Below, in pieces: positions 43,568 to 52,693 of a DNA stretch of 64,000 nucleotides. Below the pieces are notes generated by a model. That model worked only from the letters and a program-made list of their open reading frames with translations. It made no database searches and was not told the DNA's origin. The translations under genes and the position numbers were made by a program. Location of the stretch: positions 1 to 64,000 of the forward strand of contig NZ_JQCD01000024.1 in assembly GCF_001437425.1 (NCBI RefSeq), written 5' to 3'. Position 1 is the stretch's first letter, and the number at the start of each line of letters is the position of its first letter. Origin of the DNA: Weissella minor (lineage in GTDB: Bacteria > Bacillota > Bacilli > Lactobacillales > Lactobacillaceae).

Positions 43568-44191
43568 ATGAATGAACAGTCTCAAAAAAGCCGGCATCTA
43601 GTTTTGACGGCGCTCTTTATGGCGATTATTTTGGTGCAGTCGTTAGTTCCGTGGTTAGGAACGCTACCAATTGGTGCCTTCTTCTTGGGTGCATCAGTTA
43701 CAATTATTACATTTACAGTTGCAATTGGTGCGCTGGTACTTGGTCCTAAAACCGGGGCGTTGTTAGGGGCAGTGTGGGCAGCCTATTCATGTTGGCATGC
43801 TTGGACGTCAGTTCCAAGTATTGGTGCCTTGATGTTTCGTAATCCATTAACTGCTTTTTTGCCACGAATGGCGGTTGGCTTTTTGATTGGCTTTTTGTAT
43901 TGGCATTATGTCCGTAATAAGGATTGGAAGCAGCAACGTTGGTATTTAGCTGGTTTAGGCGGCTTAGCGGCCTTTATCAACACAGCCTTAGTGCTTGCAA
44001 TTACTTGGATTAGTTTTACGGTCATGGATACCTCATTTACTGGGATTCCAAATACTGGTTTGGCGCAATGGTTAATTACCACAATCGCTGGGTCAAATGG
44101 TATTTTTGAAATTATTGCTGGTGCTATTATTGTGCCACTTATTGGTATTCCAGTATTGAAAAGTGCGGATAAAAATAATTTATTACATTAA
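43568..44191 (+). CDS. ECF transporter S component, substrate unknown
   Basis: A 207-residue membrane protein with about six hydrophobic segments and the S-component feature of a small-residue-rich first helix ([19 protein letters not shown]). The pattern [21 protein letters not shown] and an internal [12 protein letters not shown] loop fit the ECF S-component superfamily (PF12822-like). The position after aminotransferase copy 2 suggests a related substrate, but none can be assigned. ATG 43568 has the better Shine-Dalgarno spacing; 43565 is also in frame. Confidence 0.82.
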   Translation: MNEQSQKSRHLVLTALFMAIILVQSLVPWLGTLPIGAFFLGASVTIITFTVAIGALVLGPKTGALLGAVWAAYSCWHAWTSVPSIGALMFRNPLTAFLPRMAVGFLIGFLYWHYVRNKDWKQQRWYLAGLGGLAAFINTALVLAITWISFTVMDTSFTGIPNTGLAQWLITTIAGSNGIFEIIAGAIIVPLIGIPVLKSADKNNLLH

Positions 44192-44196
44192 CGCGA

Positions 44197-44230
44197 TAGA
44201 AGCTTCCGATAAAAAGGAAGCTTCTTTTTG
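44197..44230 (+). terminator. terminator after the S component
   Basis: Hairpin AGAAGCTTCC-gataaaaa-GGAAGCTTCTTTTT. Confidence 0.9.
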
Positions 44231-44231
44231 T

Positions 44232-44288
44232 TTAGATTCGTTCTAAATTAGTTGACTTAAGAATCATTCTAAGTTAGAATAAATCTAA
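44232..44288 (+). promoter_or_regulatory. three Fur-family-type operators over the VIT promoter
   Basis: Three 7-1-7 dyads are present: TTAGATT-C-GTTCTAA (44232-44246), TAAGAAT-C-ATTCTAA (44258-44272) and TTAGAAT-A-AATCTAA (44274-44288). Each is close to the Fur/PerR/Zur consensus form TTAnAAT-N-ATTnTAA. The promoter is -35 TTGACT (44252-44257), 17-base spacer, -10 TAGAAT (44275-44280), so copies 2 and 3 cover the spacer and -10. Strong metal- or peroxide-dependent repression is expected. Confidence 0.75.
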
Positions 44289-44311
44289 ATAAAGCAGGAG
44301 GATGAGTTGAG

Positions 44312-44986
44312 ATGGCACAGAGTTTAGCAGAAAAAAATAATTTAATTCGTGCAGCAGTGATGGGGGCCAATGATGGTATTTTGTCAGTTTCAGGGATTGT
44401 TATTGGTGTTGCGGGGGCGACGATTGATTCGTTTGCAATCTTTATTGCCGGATTTGCTGGCGCGTTAGCGGGTACCGTTTCGATGGCCATGGGTGAATAT
44501 GTTTCTGTTCACTCACAAAATGATGCCCAAATTCGGGCTGAACACGAGCAGGCGCAGGCCCTCAAAACCCATTATGATGATGAAGTTAATTTTGTGATTA
44601 AAAAGTATGAGGGCTTAGGGATTGATCATCAACTAGCGACGCAGGCAACTCACGAAATGATGGCCGACAACGCATTGGAAACATCTGTTCGTGAACGACA
44701 TGGATTTACTTTACATCATGAAGTTTCAGCATTTGGTGCTGCAACGGCATCGATGATTGCCTTTCCCTTGGGATCAATTTTACCAATGGTAACAATTGTT
44801 AATTTGGCACCTAAGATTCGCATCATTGGGACGGGGCTAGCGGTGTTAGTTGCTTTGGCAATCACAGGTTATATTGCAGCACAATTTTCCGGTGTTAACC
44901 GATACAAAGGCACTTTACGTAATGTGATGGCTGGTTTGTTTACGATGATGATTACCTTTTTTATTGGTAAATTGATGGGACGGTAG
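44312..44986 (+). CDS. VIT1/CCC1 family metal transporter, copy 1
   Basis: A 224-residue membrane protein of the VIT1/CCC1 family (LIRAAVMGANDGILSVSGIVIGVAGATID, MGEYVSVHSQNDAQIRAE). These export or store Fe2+/Mn2+ away from the cytosol. It has three to five membrane segments with a charged central loop (residues about 70-140) that is the metal-binding region in eukaryotic VITs. AGGAGG at 44297-44302 precedes the ATG. The triple Fur-type operator upstream fits metal control. Confidence 0.9.
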   Translation: MAQSLAEKNNLIRAAVMGANDGILSVSGIVIGVAGATIDSFAIFIAGFAGALAGTVSMAMGEYVSVHSQNDAQIRAEHEQAQALKTHYDDEVNFVIKKYEGLGIDHQLATQATHEMMADNALETSVRERHGFTLHHEVSAFGAATASMIAFPLGSILPMVTIVNLAPKIRIIGTGLAVLVALAITGYIAAQFSGVNRYKGTLRNVMAGLFTMMITFFIGKLMGR

Positions 44987-44994
44987 GCGAAAAA

Positions 44995-45675
44995 ATGAAA
45001 CATGAACAACAAATGACGATGGAAGAAAAGTTAAATGCGGTAAGAGCAGGTGTGCTTGGTTCCAATGATGGTATTTTAACGGTTGTTGGTGTCATCTTCT
45101 CAGTGGGAGCCGCAACAACAAACCACTTTACAATTCTAATTGCAGCGGTGGCCGATTTATTTGCATGTGCGTTATCAATGGCTTCAGGTGAATATGCATC
45201 CGTTAGTGCCCAAGCTGATTCTGAAAAAGTCATTGTGGCCAAAGAACAGCAACGTGTGCAGCAAAATCCCCAAACTGTAATGACAGATATCCAAGATTTC
45301 TTTATTAAGCGTGGCGTAACAATGCAAACTTCTGCTGCAATTGCAGCAGATTTGATGCAAAAGGCCCCTTTGGAGACAATCCTAAAAACAAAATATGGCA
45401 TTCAACTAGGTCACTATGTGAATCCTTGGGAAGCGGCGCTGGCTTCAATGGTGAGTGCAACGGCAGGCGGTATCTTCCCGCTACTTGCAATTTGGTTGAG
45501 CCCAGACAATATTAAATATCTCGTTACGATTTTGGCAACGGTTTTGGCAGTTGCATTAACCGGTGCGTTGAGTGCTTATCTGGGACATGGTTTTCCTAAA
45601 AAGGCTATTTGGCGTAATATTTTATTGGGGATTTTAACGATTATGATTCACTATGCCATTGGAAAATTATTTTAA
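44995..45675 (+). CDS. VIT1/CCC1 family metal transporter, copy 2
   Basis: A 226-residue paralogue of the upstream protein (AVRAGVLGSNDGILTVVGVIFSVGAATTNHF, ASGEYASVSAQADSEK), 8 bases after its stop, so the two are one operon and may form a heteromer. The central charged loop and GGIFPLLAIWL segment fit the family. Both would lower cytosolic Fe2+ or Mn2+ when these are in excess. Confidence 0.9.
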   Translation: MKHEQQMTMEEKLNAVRAGVLGSNDGILTVVGVIFSVGAATTNHFTILIAAVADLFACALSMASGEYASVSAQADSEKVIVAKEQQRVQQNPQTVMTDIQDFFIKRGVTMQTSAAIAADLMQKAPLETILKTKYGIQLGHYVNPWEAALASMVSATAGGIFPLLAIWLSPDNIKYLVTILATVLAVALTGALSAYLGHGFPKKAIWRNILLGILTIMIHYAIGKLF

Positions 45676-45680
45676 AAATA

Positions 45681-45723
45681 AACGACAGCACGACATCGAA
45701 TCGATGTTTTGCTGTTTTTTTAA
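45681..45723 (+). terminator. terminator after the VIT pair
   Basis: Hairpin with ACAGCACGACATCGA and TCGATGTTTTGCTGT arms and a T run. Confidence 0.8.
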
Positions 45724-45802
45724 TTTTATCGGATTGGTTTAATGACAGGTTATGATTGTTTGGTATAATTAAGGTTACTAAATAAAAAGGTGGGCATGTG
45801 TT

Positions 45803-46612
45803 TTGACGCAACAGTATGGGTTAATCGGTCGACAAATTCAACATTCATTGTCACCAAAATTACAAAACGCAATGTTTGCACAAGAACATTTGGATGCCAA
45901 TTATACTTTATTTGACATTGAATCAAATTATTTTGAAACCAATATCACACAGTTGTTATCTCAATTAAGTGGTGCCAACGTCACGATGCCTTATAAACAG
46001 CAAATTATGCCGTATTTGGATGATGTTTCTGATAGGGCAAGGGAAACGGCGTCTGTTAATACACTCTACTACGATCAACGTGGACGTTTAATTGGCGATA
46101 CGACGGATGGCGCTGGCTTTTGGTGGGCTGTTGCTCAATTACCTTTAACGCAGACAATTAACCAAGTGCTTTTAATTGGTTGTGGTGGTGCAGCTCGTTC
46201 AATTATGGCGGCGAAACCAAATGAAATTAACTTGACTGTAGCAAGTCGCAACAGTGAAAATTTTAGCCGTAATCAGGTCGTTGTAGATCGTTTGTTACAA
46301 ATACCATTACAGGCATTAAGTGCAATTTCATTGGCAGATTACGATTTAATTATTGATGCAACACCGGTCGGGATGTTTGATGAGACGTCAATTCTAACGA
46401 CACAACAGATTGCGCAAATACCTAAAACGGGAATCGTGATTGATTTAAAATACAATAAAAAAATCACACCATTGATGGCCTTAGCACAACAACATGTACC
46501 AGCGTTTAATGGGCTTGGTATGCTAGTTGGTCAAGGTGGTTTGAGTCATGAATTATGGACGGGATATCGTCCTGAGTTATCTGAATTAATGAAAGTAATC
46601 GATGAGGGGTAA
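45803..46612 (+). CDS. aroE: shikimate dehydrogenase
   Basis: A 269-residue NADP-dependent enzyme. The N-terminal GLIGRQIQHSLSPKLQNAMF and TMPYKQQIMPYLD (catalytic Lys) bind shikimate, and VLLIGCGGAARSIMAA is the nucleotide motif. The only start consistent with the alignment is TTG at 45803, 8 bases after AAAGGTGG. It reduces 3-dehydroshikimate. First gene of the aro operon; aroF follows in 3 bases. Confidence 0.95.
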   Translation: MTQQYGLIGRQIQHSLSPKLQNAMFAQEHLDANYTLFDIESNYFETNITQLLSQLSGANVTMPYKQQIMPYLDDVSDRARETASVNTLYYDQRGRLIGDTTDGAGFWWAVAQLPLTQTINQVLLIGCGGAARSIMAAKPNEINLTVASRNSENFSRNQVVVDRLLQIPLQALSAISLADYDLIIDATPVGMFDETSILTTQQIAQIPKTGIVIDLKYNKKITPLMALAQQHVPAFNGLGMLVGQGGLSHELWTGYRPELSELMKVIDEG

Positions 46613-46615
46613 ATT

Positions 46616-47614
46616 ATGCAAATGCTAACAATGCCGGATTCAGCAGCGGCAAAAAAACTGTATGACAAACTAAAATTGGCAGCGCCAGATGCAACAATTT
46701 TGTTTGACCAAGACTGTCGTCTAGCCATTGATAATCAGCATATGCTTGATGAACTCGAAATAAAGTTAGATTCAGATGTAAAAGTCGATGAAAAGATGCC
46801 AGCAGCTATCCAAGCTTCACGTCAATGGCATCCTGAAGACACAATTATTAAGACCGCACATACCCGCTTGGGTGGCAATCAGTTTACTTTAATTGCTGGG
46901 CCGGATTCGATTGAAAGTGTCGACCATATTTTTGCAATGGCTGATGCTGTTAAACACACCGGGGCAACCATCTTACGCGGTGGTTCATTTAAGCCACGAA
47001 CGAATCCGTACAGTTTTCAAGGGTATGGTGAGGCTGGATTAAAAGCACATCGGGCTGCAGCTGACGCATTTGAATTAGATATGATGACGGAAATCATGGA
47101 TACGCGTGACTTTGCATTGATTGACGGTTACACGGATATCTTTCAAGTGGGCGCACGAAATATGCAAAATTTCAGTTTGCTAAAACAATTAGGGGCACAG
47201 CAAAAACCAGTCGGACTAAAACGTGGTATGTCCGCTACGATTGATGATTTGTTGAATGCGGCAGAATATATTTTGGCTGCAGGTAATCCGAATGTATTCT
47301 TGATTGAACGTGGGATTCGTACCTTTGATCATCAATATACGCGAAATACATTAGATATTGCTGCTGTACCGGTCTTGCAAAAATTAACGCATTTACCCGT
47401 GTTAATTGATCCGTCGCATGCAGCGGGCGCGCATGACTTAGTTGCACCGTTGGCTTTGGCAAGTGCCGCGATAGGTGCGCAAGGGTTGATGATTGAAATT
47501 CACGATCATCCCAAAGAGGCACTGGTTGATGGTGCACAAGCTATTACACCAGCAGAACTTGAAAAAATTATGCAACAAACACAAGCAATCCGATTAAGTT
47601 TGAAGGAGGGTTAA
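46616..47614 (+). CDS. aroF: DAHP synthase with Asp at the metal-Cys position
   Basis: A 332-residue 3-deoxy-7-phosphoheptulonate synthase of the AroG(Bsu)/KDO8PS-related type, with an N-terminal extension of about 80 residues. Typical strings are FKPRTNPYSFQG, QVGARNMQN, GLKRGMSATIDD and IDPSHAAGAHDL. The metal-ligand Cys of GPCSVES is Asp97 here (GPDSIES, codon GAT), while His, Glu and Asp ligands remain in ERGIRTF, EIHDHP and LVDGAQ. It condenses PEP and erythrose 4-phosphate. Activity is plausible, but metal choice may be altered. Confidence 0.9.
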   Translation: MQMLTMPDSAAAKKLYDKLKLAAPDATILFDQDCRLAIDNQHMLDELEIKLDSDVKVDEKMPAAIQASRQWHPEDTIIKTAHTRLGGNQFTLIAGPDSIESVDHIFAMADAVKHTGATILRGGSFKPRTNPYSFQGYGEAGLKAHRAAADAFELDMMTEIMDTRDFALIDGYTDIFQVGARNMQNFSLLKQLGAQQKPVGLKRGMSATIDDLLNAAEYILAAGNPNVFLIERGIRTFDHQYTRNTLDIAAVPVLQKLTHLPVLIDPSHAAGAHDLVAPLALASAAIGAQGLMIEIHDHPKEALVDGAQAITPAELEKIMQQTQAIRLSLKEG

Positions 47615-47618
47615 ATAG

Positions 47619-48677
47619 ATGGTAAAGGTCAATCTTAAAAATCATCCCTATTCTGTTGATATTGAAATGGGGGGCAGTAATACAATTGGTGAAAAAGTCA
47701 GCAAAATTTGGTCAAGTCGTCAAATCTTGATTATTTCAGACACCAATGTTGCGAAATTATATCTAAAACCGATTGTCATGAATTTGCGAAATGTTGGATT
47801 TACGGTTAGTACAGCTGTGGTTCCAGCGGGTGAGCAATCAAAGAGTATTGAAATGGTACAAACAATCATTAAACAAATGAGCCGTGATAAATTTACACGT
47901 TTTGACGGCGTGATTGCGTTTGGTGGTGGCGTCGTGACTGATTTAGCTGGTTTGGTTGCATCATTGTACATGCGCGGAATCGGTTTGATTCAAGTGCCAA
48001 CCTCAATGACCGCTCAAGTTGATGCGAGTGTCGGCGGAAAAACGGCCGTGAATCTCGGGGATGTTAAAAATGCGATGGGTACTTTTTATCAACCTGACTA
48101 TGTGTTAGTTGATCCTGCTTTATTACAATCATTATCAGATCGTGATTTAGTTGAAGGTTATGCTGAGACGGTGAAAATGAGTTTATTAGCTGGTGGCGAC
48201 TTTGCCACATTGACGGGGCAAATTACGGATGTTGCACATTTAAAAGAGCAACTGGTGCCTTTAATTGAACAATCAATTACTTACAAGCGGGATATTGTTG
48301 AGCAAGACGAATACGATGAGGGGCAACGCCAAGTGTTGAACTTTGGACATACTTTTGGACATGCAATCGAATTAATGTCAAAAGGTGCTTTGCGTCATGG
48401 TGAAGCAGTTTCAATCGGGATGGTGGCAATCACAGACCGACTTGAACGTGATGGTTATACCCAAGCAGGCGTGAGCGATGAAATTTTAAATCGCTTGTTG
48501 CCAGTTGGTTTACCTGTATTTTCAGCTGAAATTGGTGAAGATGAATTCTTTGAACTTCTCTTGCATGATAAGAAGCGTTCAGATGATCGCATTAACTTTA
48601 TTGGTCTAGCAAAAATAGGTGAACCAATTGTTGTTAAGAAAGATATTCGCAAGTTAGAGAGCTTTGTGAAAGGATAG
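47619..48677 (+). CDS. aroB: 3-dehydroquinate synthase
   Basis: A 352-residue NAD- and metal-dependent enzyme. Visible are VVPAGEQSKS, GGGVVTDLAGLVASLYMRG, QVDASVGGKTAVN and the metal region NFGHTFGHAIE. It cyclises DAHP to 3-dehydroquinate. It starts 4 bases after aroF and precedes aroC by 6 bases, in one operon. Confidence 0.95.
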   Translation: MVKVNLKNHPYSVDIEMGGSNTIGEKVSKIWSSRQILIISDTNVAKLYLKPIVMNLRNVGFTVSTAVVPAGEQSKSIEMVQTIIKQMSRDKFTRFDGVIAFGGGVVTDLAGLVASLYMRGIGLIQVPTSMTAQVDASVGGKTAVNLGDVKNAMGTFYQPDYVLVDPALLQSLSDRDLVEGYAETVKMSLLAGGDFATLTGQITDVAHLKEQLVPLIEQSITYKRDIVEQDEYDEGQRQVLNFGHTFGHAIELMSKGALRHGEAVSIGMVAITDRLERDGYTQAGVSDEILNRLLPVGLPVFSAEIGEDEFFELLLHDKKRSDDRINFIGLAKIGEPIVVKKDIRKLESFVKG

Positions 48678-48683
48678 TAGAAA

Positions 48684-49862
48684 ATGCGTTATATGACAGC
48701 TGGGGAAAGTCACGGTCCCGAAGAAATGGCTATTATTGAAGGGATTCCTGCTGGCTTGCATTTAACAGCTGAGATGATTGATGCTCAGTTGGCACGCCGA
48801 CAACATGGTTATGGGCGTGGTGAACGCCAAAAAATAGAACATGATGAAGTCCATTTGTTAAGTGGTGTTCGGCATCAAATGACGCTGGGGAGTCCAATTA
48901 CGCTCAATGTACACAATCGTGATCATAATAACTGGGCTGATATCATGGACCCCAATCAAGCGGCAACAGCTGAAAATAGCACACGTAAGGTGCTACGTCC
49001 ACGACCTGGGCATGCGGATTTAGTAGGTGGGATTAAATATGGTCATACCGCTGATCTACGAAATGTTTTGGAACGGTCTTCTGCGCGTGAGACGGTTATG
49101 CGTGTCGCTGTAGGTGCGGTAGCCAAGACACTTTTACATGAAGTTGGGGTAGATGTGCATGGTTTTGTCCGAAATATTGGCCCAGTGCATACAAACATGG
49201 ACTTATTAGCGGGGATGACTGATTTAGAGGCCGTCCGACAGCAGACTGAACAATTTGAAACACGCACGCTAGATGCAAATACGGATGAAAAAATGCGGGC
49301 CTTAATTGATCAGACAAAAATTAATCGTGATACTGTCGGTGGTTCAGTTGAAGTGATTGCAACTGGTGTGCCCGTTGGTTTGGGCTCTTACACAACAGCA
49401 ACAGCTAAACTTGACGGACAAATGGCCCAAGCGGTTATGAGTATTAATGCGTTTAAAGGTGTCGCATTTGGTGGTGGTTTTGAAAGTGTCGAAGCCTTTG
49501 GTAGTGAGATGATGGATGAAATCTATTGGGACGCTGATCGTGGTTTTTATCGTGGTTCGAATCACTTAGGTGGCTTTGAAGGCGGTATGACGACAGGTGA
49601 ACCCATTGTTGTGAAAGCCATGGTTAAACCAATCCCAACCCTTTATCGGCCGATGCAAAGCGTCAATATCCAAACGCATGAGGCCAATCGAGCCTCAATT
49701 GAACGGTCAGATACGACTGCCGTACCAACAGCAGCTGTGATTGCAGAAGCAATGGTAGCCATTAAGTTAGCAGAAGCCATGTTAGATAAATTTGATGCCG
49801 ATCAGCTGGCGCGTTTTAAGCAACAAGTGGCTGAATATCGAGATGAGGTGCGAAGTTTATAA
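48684..49862 (+). CDS. aroC: chorismate synthase
   Basis: A 392-residue FMN-dependent lyase. MRYMTAGESHGPEEMAIIEGIPAG is the N-terminal signature, and RSSARETVMRVAVGAVAK and RSDTTAVPTAAVIAEAM are the other family motifs. It forms chorismate from EPSP. It lies directly between aroB and aroA, with only a few bases on either side. Confidence 0.96.
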   Translation: MRYMTAGESHGPEEMAIIEGIPAGLHLTAEMIDAQLARRQHGYGRGERQKIEHDEVHLLSGVRHQMTLGSPITLNVHNRDHNNWADIMDPNQAATAENSTRKVLRPRPGHADLVGGIKYGHTADLRNVLERSSARETVMRVAVGAVAKTLLHEVGVDVHGFVRNIGPVHTNMDLLAGMTDLEAVRQQTEQFETRTLDANTDEKMRALIDQTKINRDTVGGSVEVIATGVPVGLGSYTTATAKLDGQMAQAVMSINAFKGVAFGGGFESVEAFGSEMMDEIYWDADRGFYRGSNHLGGFEGGMTTGEPIVVKAMVKPIPTLYRPMQSVNIQTHEANRASIERSDTTAVPTAAVIAEAMVAIKLAEAMLDKFDADQLARFKQQVAEYRDEVRSL

Positions 49863-49865
49863 ACA

Positions 49866-51161
49866 ATGCCAGATAAAATATTAAACACACGTCCAGGACG
49901 TCTAATTGGAAGAGTTCAAGTACCAGGTGATAAAAGTATTTCACATCGTGCAATTATGTTTGGGAGTATTGCACAAGGTGAGACTGTGATTGAAAATATT
50001 TTGCAGGCTGAAGATGTACAAACGACCCAAAGCGTGTATCAACAACTTGGTGTAAAAATCGAAGCGACGGATGAACATTTAAAGATTCAAGGGCGTGGAT
50101 TTTCTGGCTTGCAAGAACCGGTGCGTGCATTGGATTTTGGTAATTCAGGGACAACGTTGCGGTTATCATTAGGTATATTAGCAGCTAGGCCTTTTGCGAT
50201 GCATTTAATTGGTGATGCGAGTTTGAGTCAACGCCCAATGGCGCGCGTCTTAGAACCTTTGGGGCAGATGGGGTTACACATCTCAAACGATGCTAAAACA
50301 TTACCGTTAAATTTAGAACCAAATGCCCAATTAAATGGACTTGATTATGTTTTGCCGGTTGCATCAGCCCAAGTCAAAAGTGCGTTAATTTTTGCGGGCC
50401 TACAAGCACAATCTGCCACAAATATTGTGGAACCGATTGCGACGCGTGATCATACGGAACGCATGTTAACGGCTTTTGGTGGTACAAGCTTACGACATGA
50501 CAACACCTTAACAATTCAGCCTGAACAGACATTGCATGGTACGACGCTGCAAGTGCCAGGTGACTTTTCATCGGCTGCCTTTTGGTTGGTAGCTGGTTTG
50601 TTGGTGCCTGATAGTCACATTGTTTTGCCAAAGGTTGGATTAAATCCAACACGAACCGGACTCATGCAATTGCTTGAAAAAATGGGCGCGCATTTTGAGT
50701 TAACGGATGTTTTACATGATAGTGAGCCAATGGGTACAATTAGCGTTACTACGCAAACATTGCAAGCTATTCAAGTGACCGAAGTTGACATTCCAGCTGT
50801 GATTGACGAAATTCCCTTGTTAGTGCTTGCCGCGACACAAGCCCAAGGTGTCACTGAAATTCGTGGTGCTGAAGAATTACGTGTTAAAGAAACTGATCGA
50901 ATTCAAGCAGTGACGCAAGAATTACGTAAGCTTGGGGCGGATATAACGGAGCATCCGGATGGCTTTACAATTTGTGGGCCAACACCTTTGCATGTTGTTA
51001 ATAAAACACAAGTTGACAGTCATGGGGATCATCGTATTGGCATGATGTTAGCGATAGCTGCTTTAATGACGGAAGGTGCGGTTAACCTAAGCGGAAGCCA
51101 AGCAATTAATATTTCGTATCCAAGATTTTTTGAGGATTTAGCGACATTATGGAATGAATAG
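49866..51161 (+). CDS. aroA: 3-phosphoshikimate 1-carboxyvinyltransferase (EPSP synthase)
   Basis: A 431-residue two-domain enzyme. Substrate motifs VPGDKSISHRAIMFGSIA, DFGNSGTTLRLSLGIL, ASAQVKSALIFAGL and DSHGDHRIGMMLAIAAL are intact. It adds PEP to shikimate 3-phosphate. It starts 3 bases after aroC and is followed by aroK. Confidence 0.96.
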   Translation: MPDKILNTRPGRLIGRVQVPGDKSISHRAIMFGSIAQGETVIENILQAEDVQTTQSVYQQLGVKIEATDEHLKIQGRGFSGLQEPVRALDFGNSGTTLRLSLGILAARPFAMHLIGDASLSQRPMARVLEPLGQMGLHISNDAKTLPLNLEPNAQLNGLDYVLPVASAQVKSALIFAGLQAQSATNIVEPIATRDHTERMLTAFGGTSLRHDNTLTIQPEQTLHGTTLQVPGDFSSAAFWLVAGLLVPDSHIVLPKVGLNPTRTGLMQLLEKMGAHFELTDVLHDSEPMGTISVTTQTLQAIQVTEVDIPAVIDEIPLLVLAATQAQGVTEIRGAEELRVKETDRIQAVTQELRKLGADITEHPDGFTICGPTPLHVVNKTQVDSHGDHRIGMMLAIAALMTEGAVNLSGSQAINISYPRFFEDLATLWNE

Positions 51162-51172
51162 GTGAATAAGTG

Positions 51173-51667
51173 ATGTTATCAGCAATTTTAATTGGATTTA
51201 TGGGGGCTGGAAAGACGACTGTCGGTAAAACTTGGGCCGCAGCAGAAGGGCTCCCGTTTTATGATACCGATGATTTAATTCAGTCACATACCCAGCAAAC
51301 GCCAGGAGAAATTTTTGCCGAGCAAGGTGAACAAACATTTCGGGCTATCGAACATCAAACGTTAAAAGAAATGTTGGCGGTATCGGAAGGTGTGTTAGCA
51401 ACTGGTGGTGGTATTGTTGAAAATGAAGCTAATTTAACTTTGTTACAAACAACTGAAATTCCAGTTATTTATTTAAATGCAAAATTTGGAACAGTGGCAG
51501 AGCGACTAATGGATGACCAAACGCGACCACTATTACAGACACAGTCGTTTACGGATTTGGCGCAAACGTATCAACGGCGCAAACCGAAGTACGAGCAGAG
51601 TGCAGATCGTGAAATTGTCGTAGATACATTGAGTCCCGAAGCAGTGGTGGCCTTATTACATGCGTGA
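51173..51667 (+). CDS. aroK: shikimate kinase
   Basis: A 164-residue P-loop kinase. Walker A is GFMGAGKTTVGK near the N-terminus, the shikimate-binding residues lie in YDTDDLIQ and GEQTFRAIEH, and ATGGGIV is the second site. It phosphorylates shikimate with ATP. GTG 51170 directly precedes the ATG; ATG 51173 is preferred. Its last bases overlap the aroD start by 8. Confidence 0.95.
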   Translation: MLSAILIGFMGAGKTTVGKTWAAAEGLPFYDTDDLIQSHTQQTPGEIFAEQGEQTFRAIEHQTLKEMLAVSEGVLATGGGIVENEANLTLLQTTEIPVIYLNAKFGTVAERLMDDQTRPLLQTQSFTDLAQTYQRRKPKYEQSADREIVVDTLSPEAVVALLHA

Positions 51668-52385
51668 ATTATTAAAGATTGGGGCAGTAAGGGCAGAGCA
51701 AACGCGTCCGTTAGTTGCAGTGCCGTTTCAAGTTAAAGATGAACGGGATTTTGATGAACAGCTTAATCAGTATAATCAGTCGCAAGCTGATGTGATTGAA
51801 TGGCGTCTTGATTGTTGGACGGATTTAAACCAATTGATTGCAGCTTTGCCGATATTATTACAACGCTTTGAAAAACCGATCTTAGTGACCTACCGTACTG
51901 TGAGTGAGGGTGGTCAAGCGGAGTACAAAGAGGATGTTTATCGGCAATTGTATACTGTTGCCATTCAAAATGGGGTGGATGCAGTTGATATTGAACTGGA
52001 GCACTTAGCAGATGCTGATGCTGTGGTCGAACTTGCTAGACAATATGAAGTGACGACGATTGGGTCCAAACATGTGTTTAATGTAAGCAATTTTGCAGTT
52101 GCGCAATATCTGGAAGCAGCGGTATCAGAGATGGTGGATGTTGTAAAATTAGCAATCCTACCAAAGACACCAACAGACGTGAATGAACTGTTACAGGCGA
52201 CGAAACAAGTTAGTTTACAGACTAAAAAACCATTGATTACGATTGCGATGGGATTACTTGGTCAGAAATCGCGCTTAGATGGATGGCGTTATGGCTCGCA
52301 ATTAACTTTTGCTAGTTTGGTTGATAAGTCTGCGCCGGGGCAATTAGATCTAAAGACTGTCCTGCAACATCTTAATGCTATATAA
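51660..52385 (+). CDS. aroD: 3-dehydroquinate dehydratase, type I
   Basis: A 241-residue class I dehydroquinase forming a Schiff base. The catalytic His is in TIGSKHVFN, the Lys in VDVVKLAILP, and EWRLD and TYRTVSEGG are substrate motifs. It dehydrates 3-dehydroquinate. The start overlaps aroK by 8 bases. It closes the aro operon, before a terminator. No tyrA or pheA is present in the window. Confidence 0.94.
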   Translation: MRELLKIGAVRAEQTRPLVAVPFQVKDERDFDEQLNQYNQSQADVIEWRLDCWTDLNQLIAALPILLQRFEKPILVTYRTVSEGGQAEYKEDVYRQLYTVAIQNGVDAVDIELEHLADADAVVELARQYEVTTIGSKHVFNVSNFAVAQYLEAAVSEMVDVVKLAILPKTPTDVNELLQATKQVSLQTKKPLITIAMGLLGQKSRLDGWRYGSQLTFASLVDKSAPGQLDLKTVLQHLNAI

Positions 52386-52390
52386 ATTAG

Positions 52391-52429
52391 AAAGAGACCG
52401 ACTTTAAATGATGTCAGTCTCTTTTTTTA
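52391..52429 (+). terminator. terminator of the aro operon
   Basis: Hairpin AAAGAGACCGAC...GTCAGTCTCTTTTTTT. Confidence 0.88.
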
Positions 52430-52693
52430 CGTTTGTTAAAAAAACGTAACAATGAATTTATGTAAAGATTTAAATGCACATGATTACTTAAAATATCCAA
52501 AACAATGCAATGAAGAGCGCTTTTATACAAAATTAATCAGTAAAAAATCATATTTATTCAAATTTCCTAGCTCAAAGATTTATATCAAATGTCACTTTTT
52601 TGTCATAAATGGTTGACGATGATTTATGTTTTTGTTAAGCTAAGCAATAGATTTAACGGAATCTTATTTTTAGGTTTATGAGGAGACTAGGTT
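52430..52693 (+). promoter_or_regulatory. upstream region and promoter of the surface protein
   Basis: This AT-rich gap holds a promoter with -35 TTGACG (52613-52618), 17-base spacer and -10 TAAGCT (52636-52641), then a leader of about 45 bases with GAGGAG at 52680-52685. No gene or stable hairpin is seen in the rest. Confidence 0.6.
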
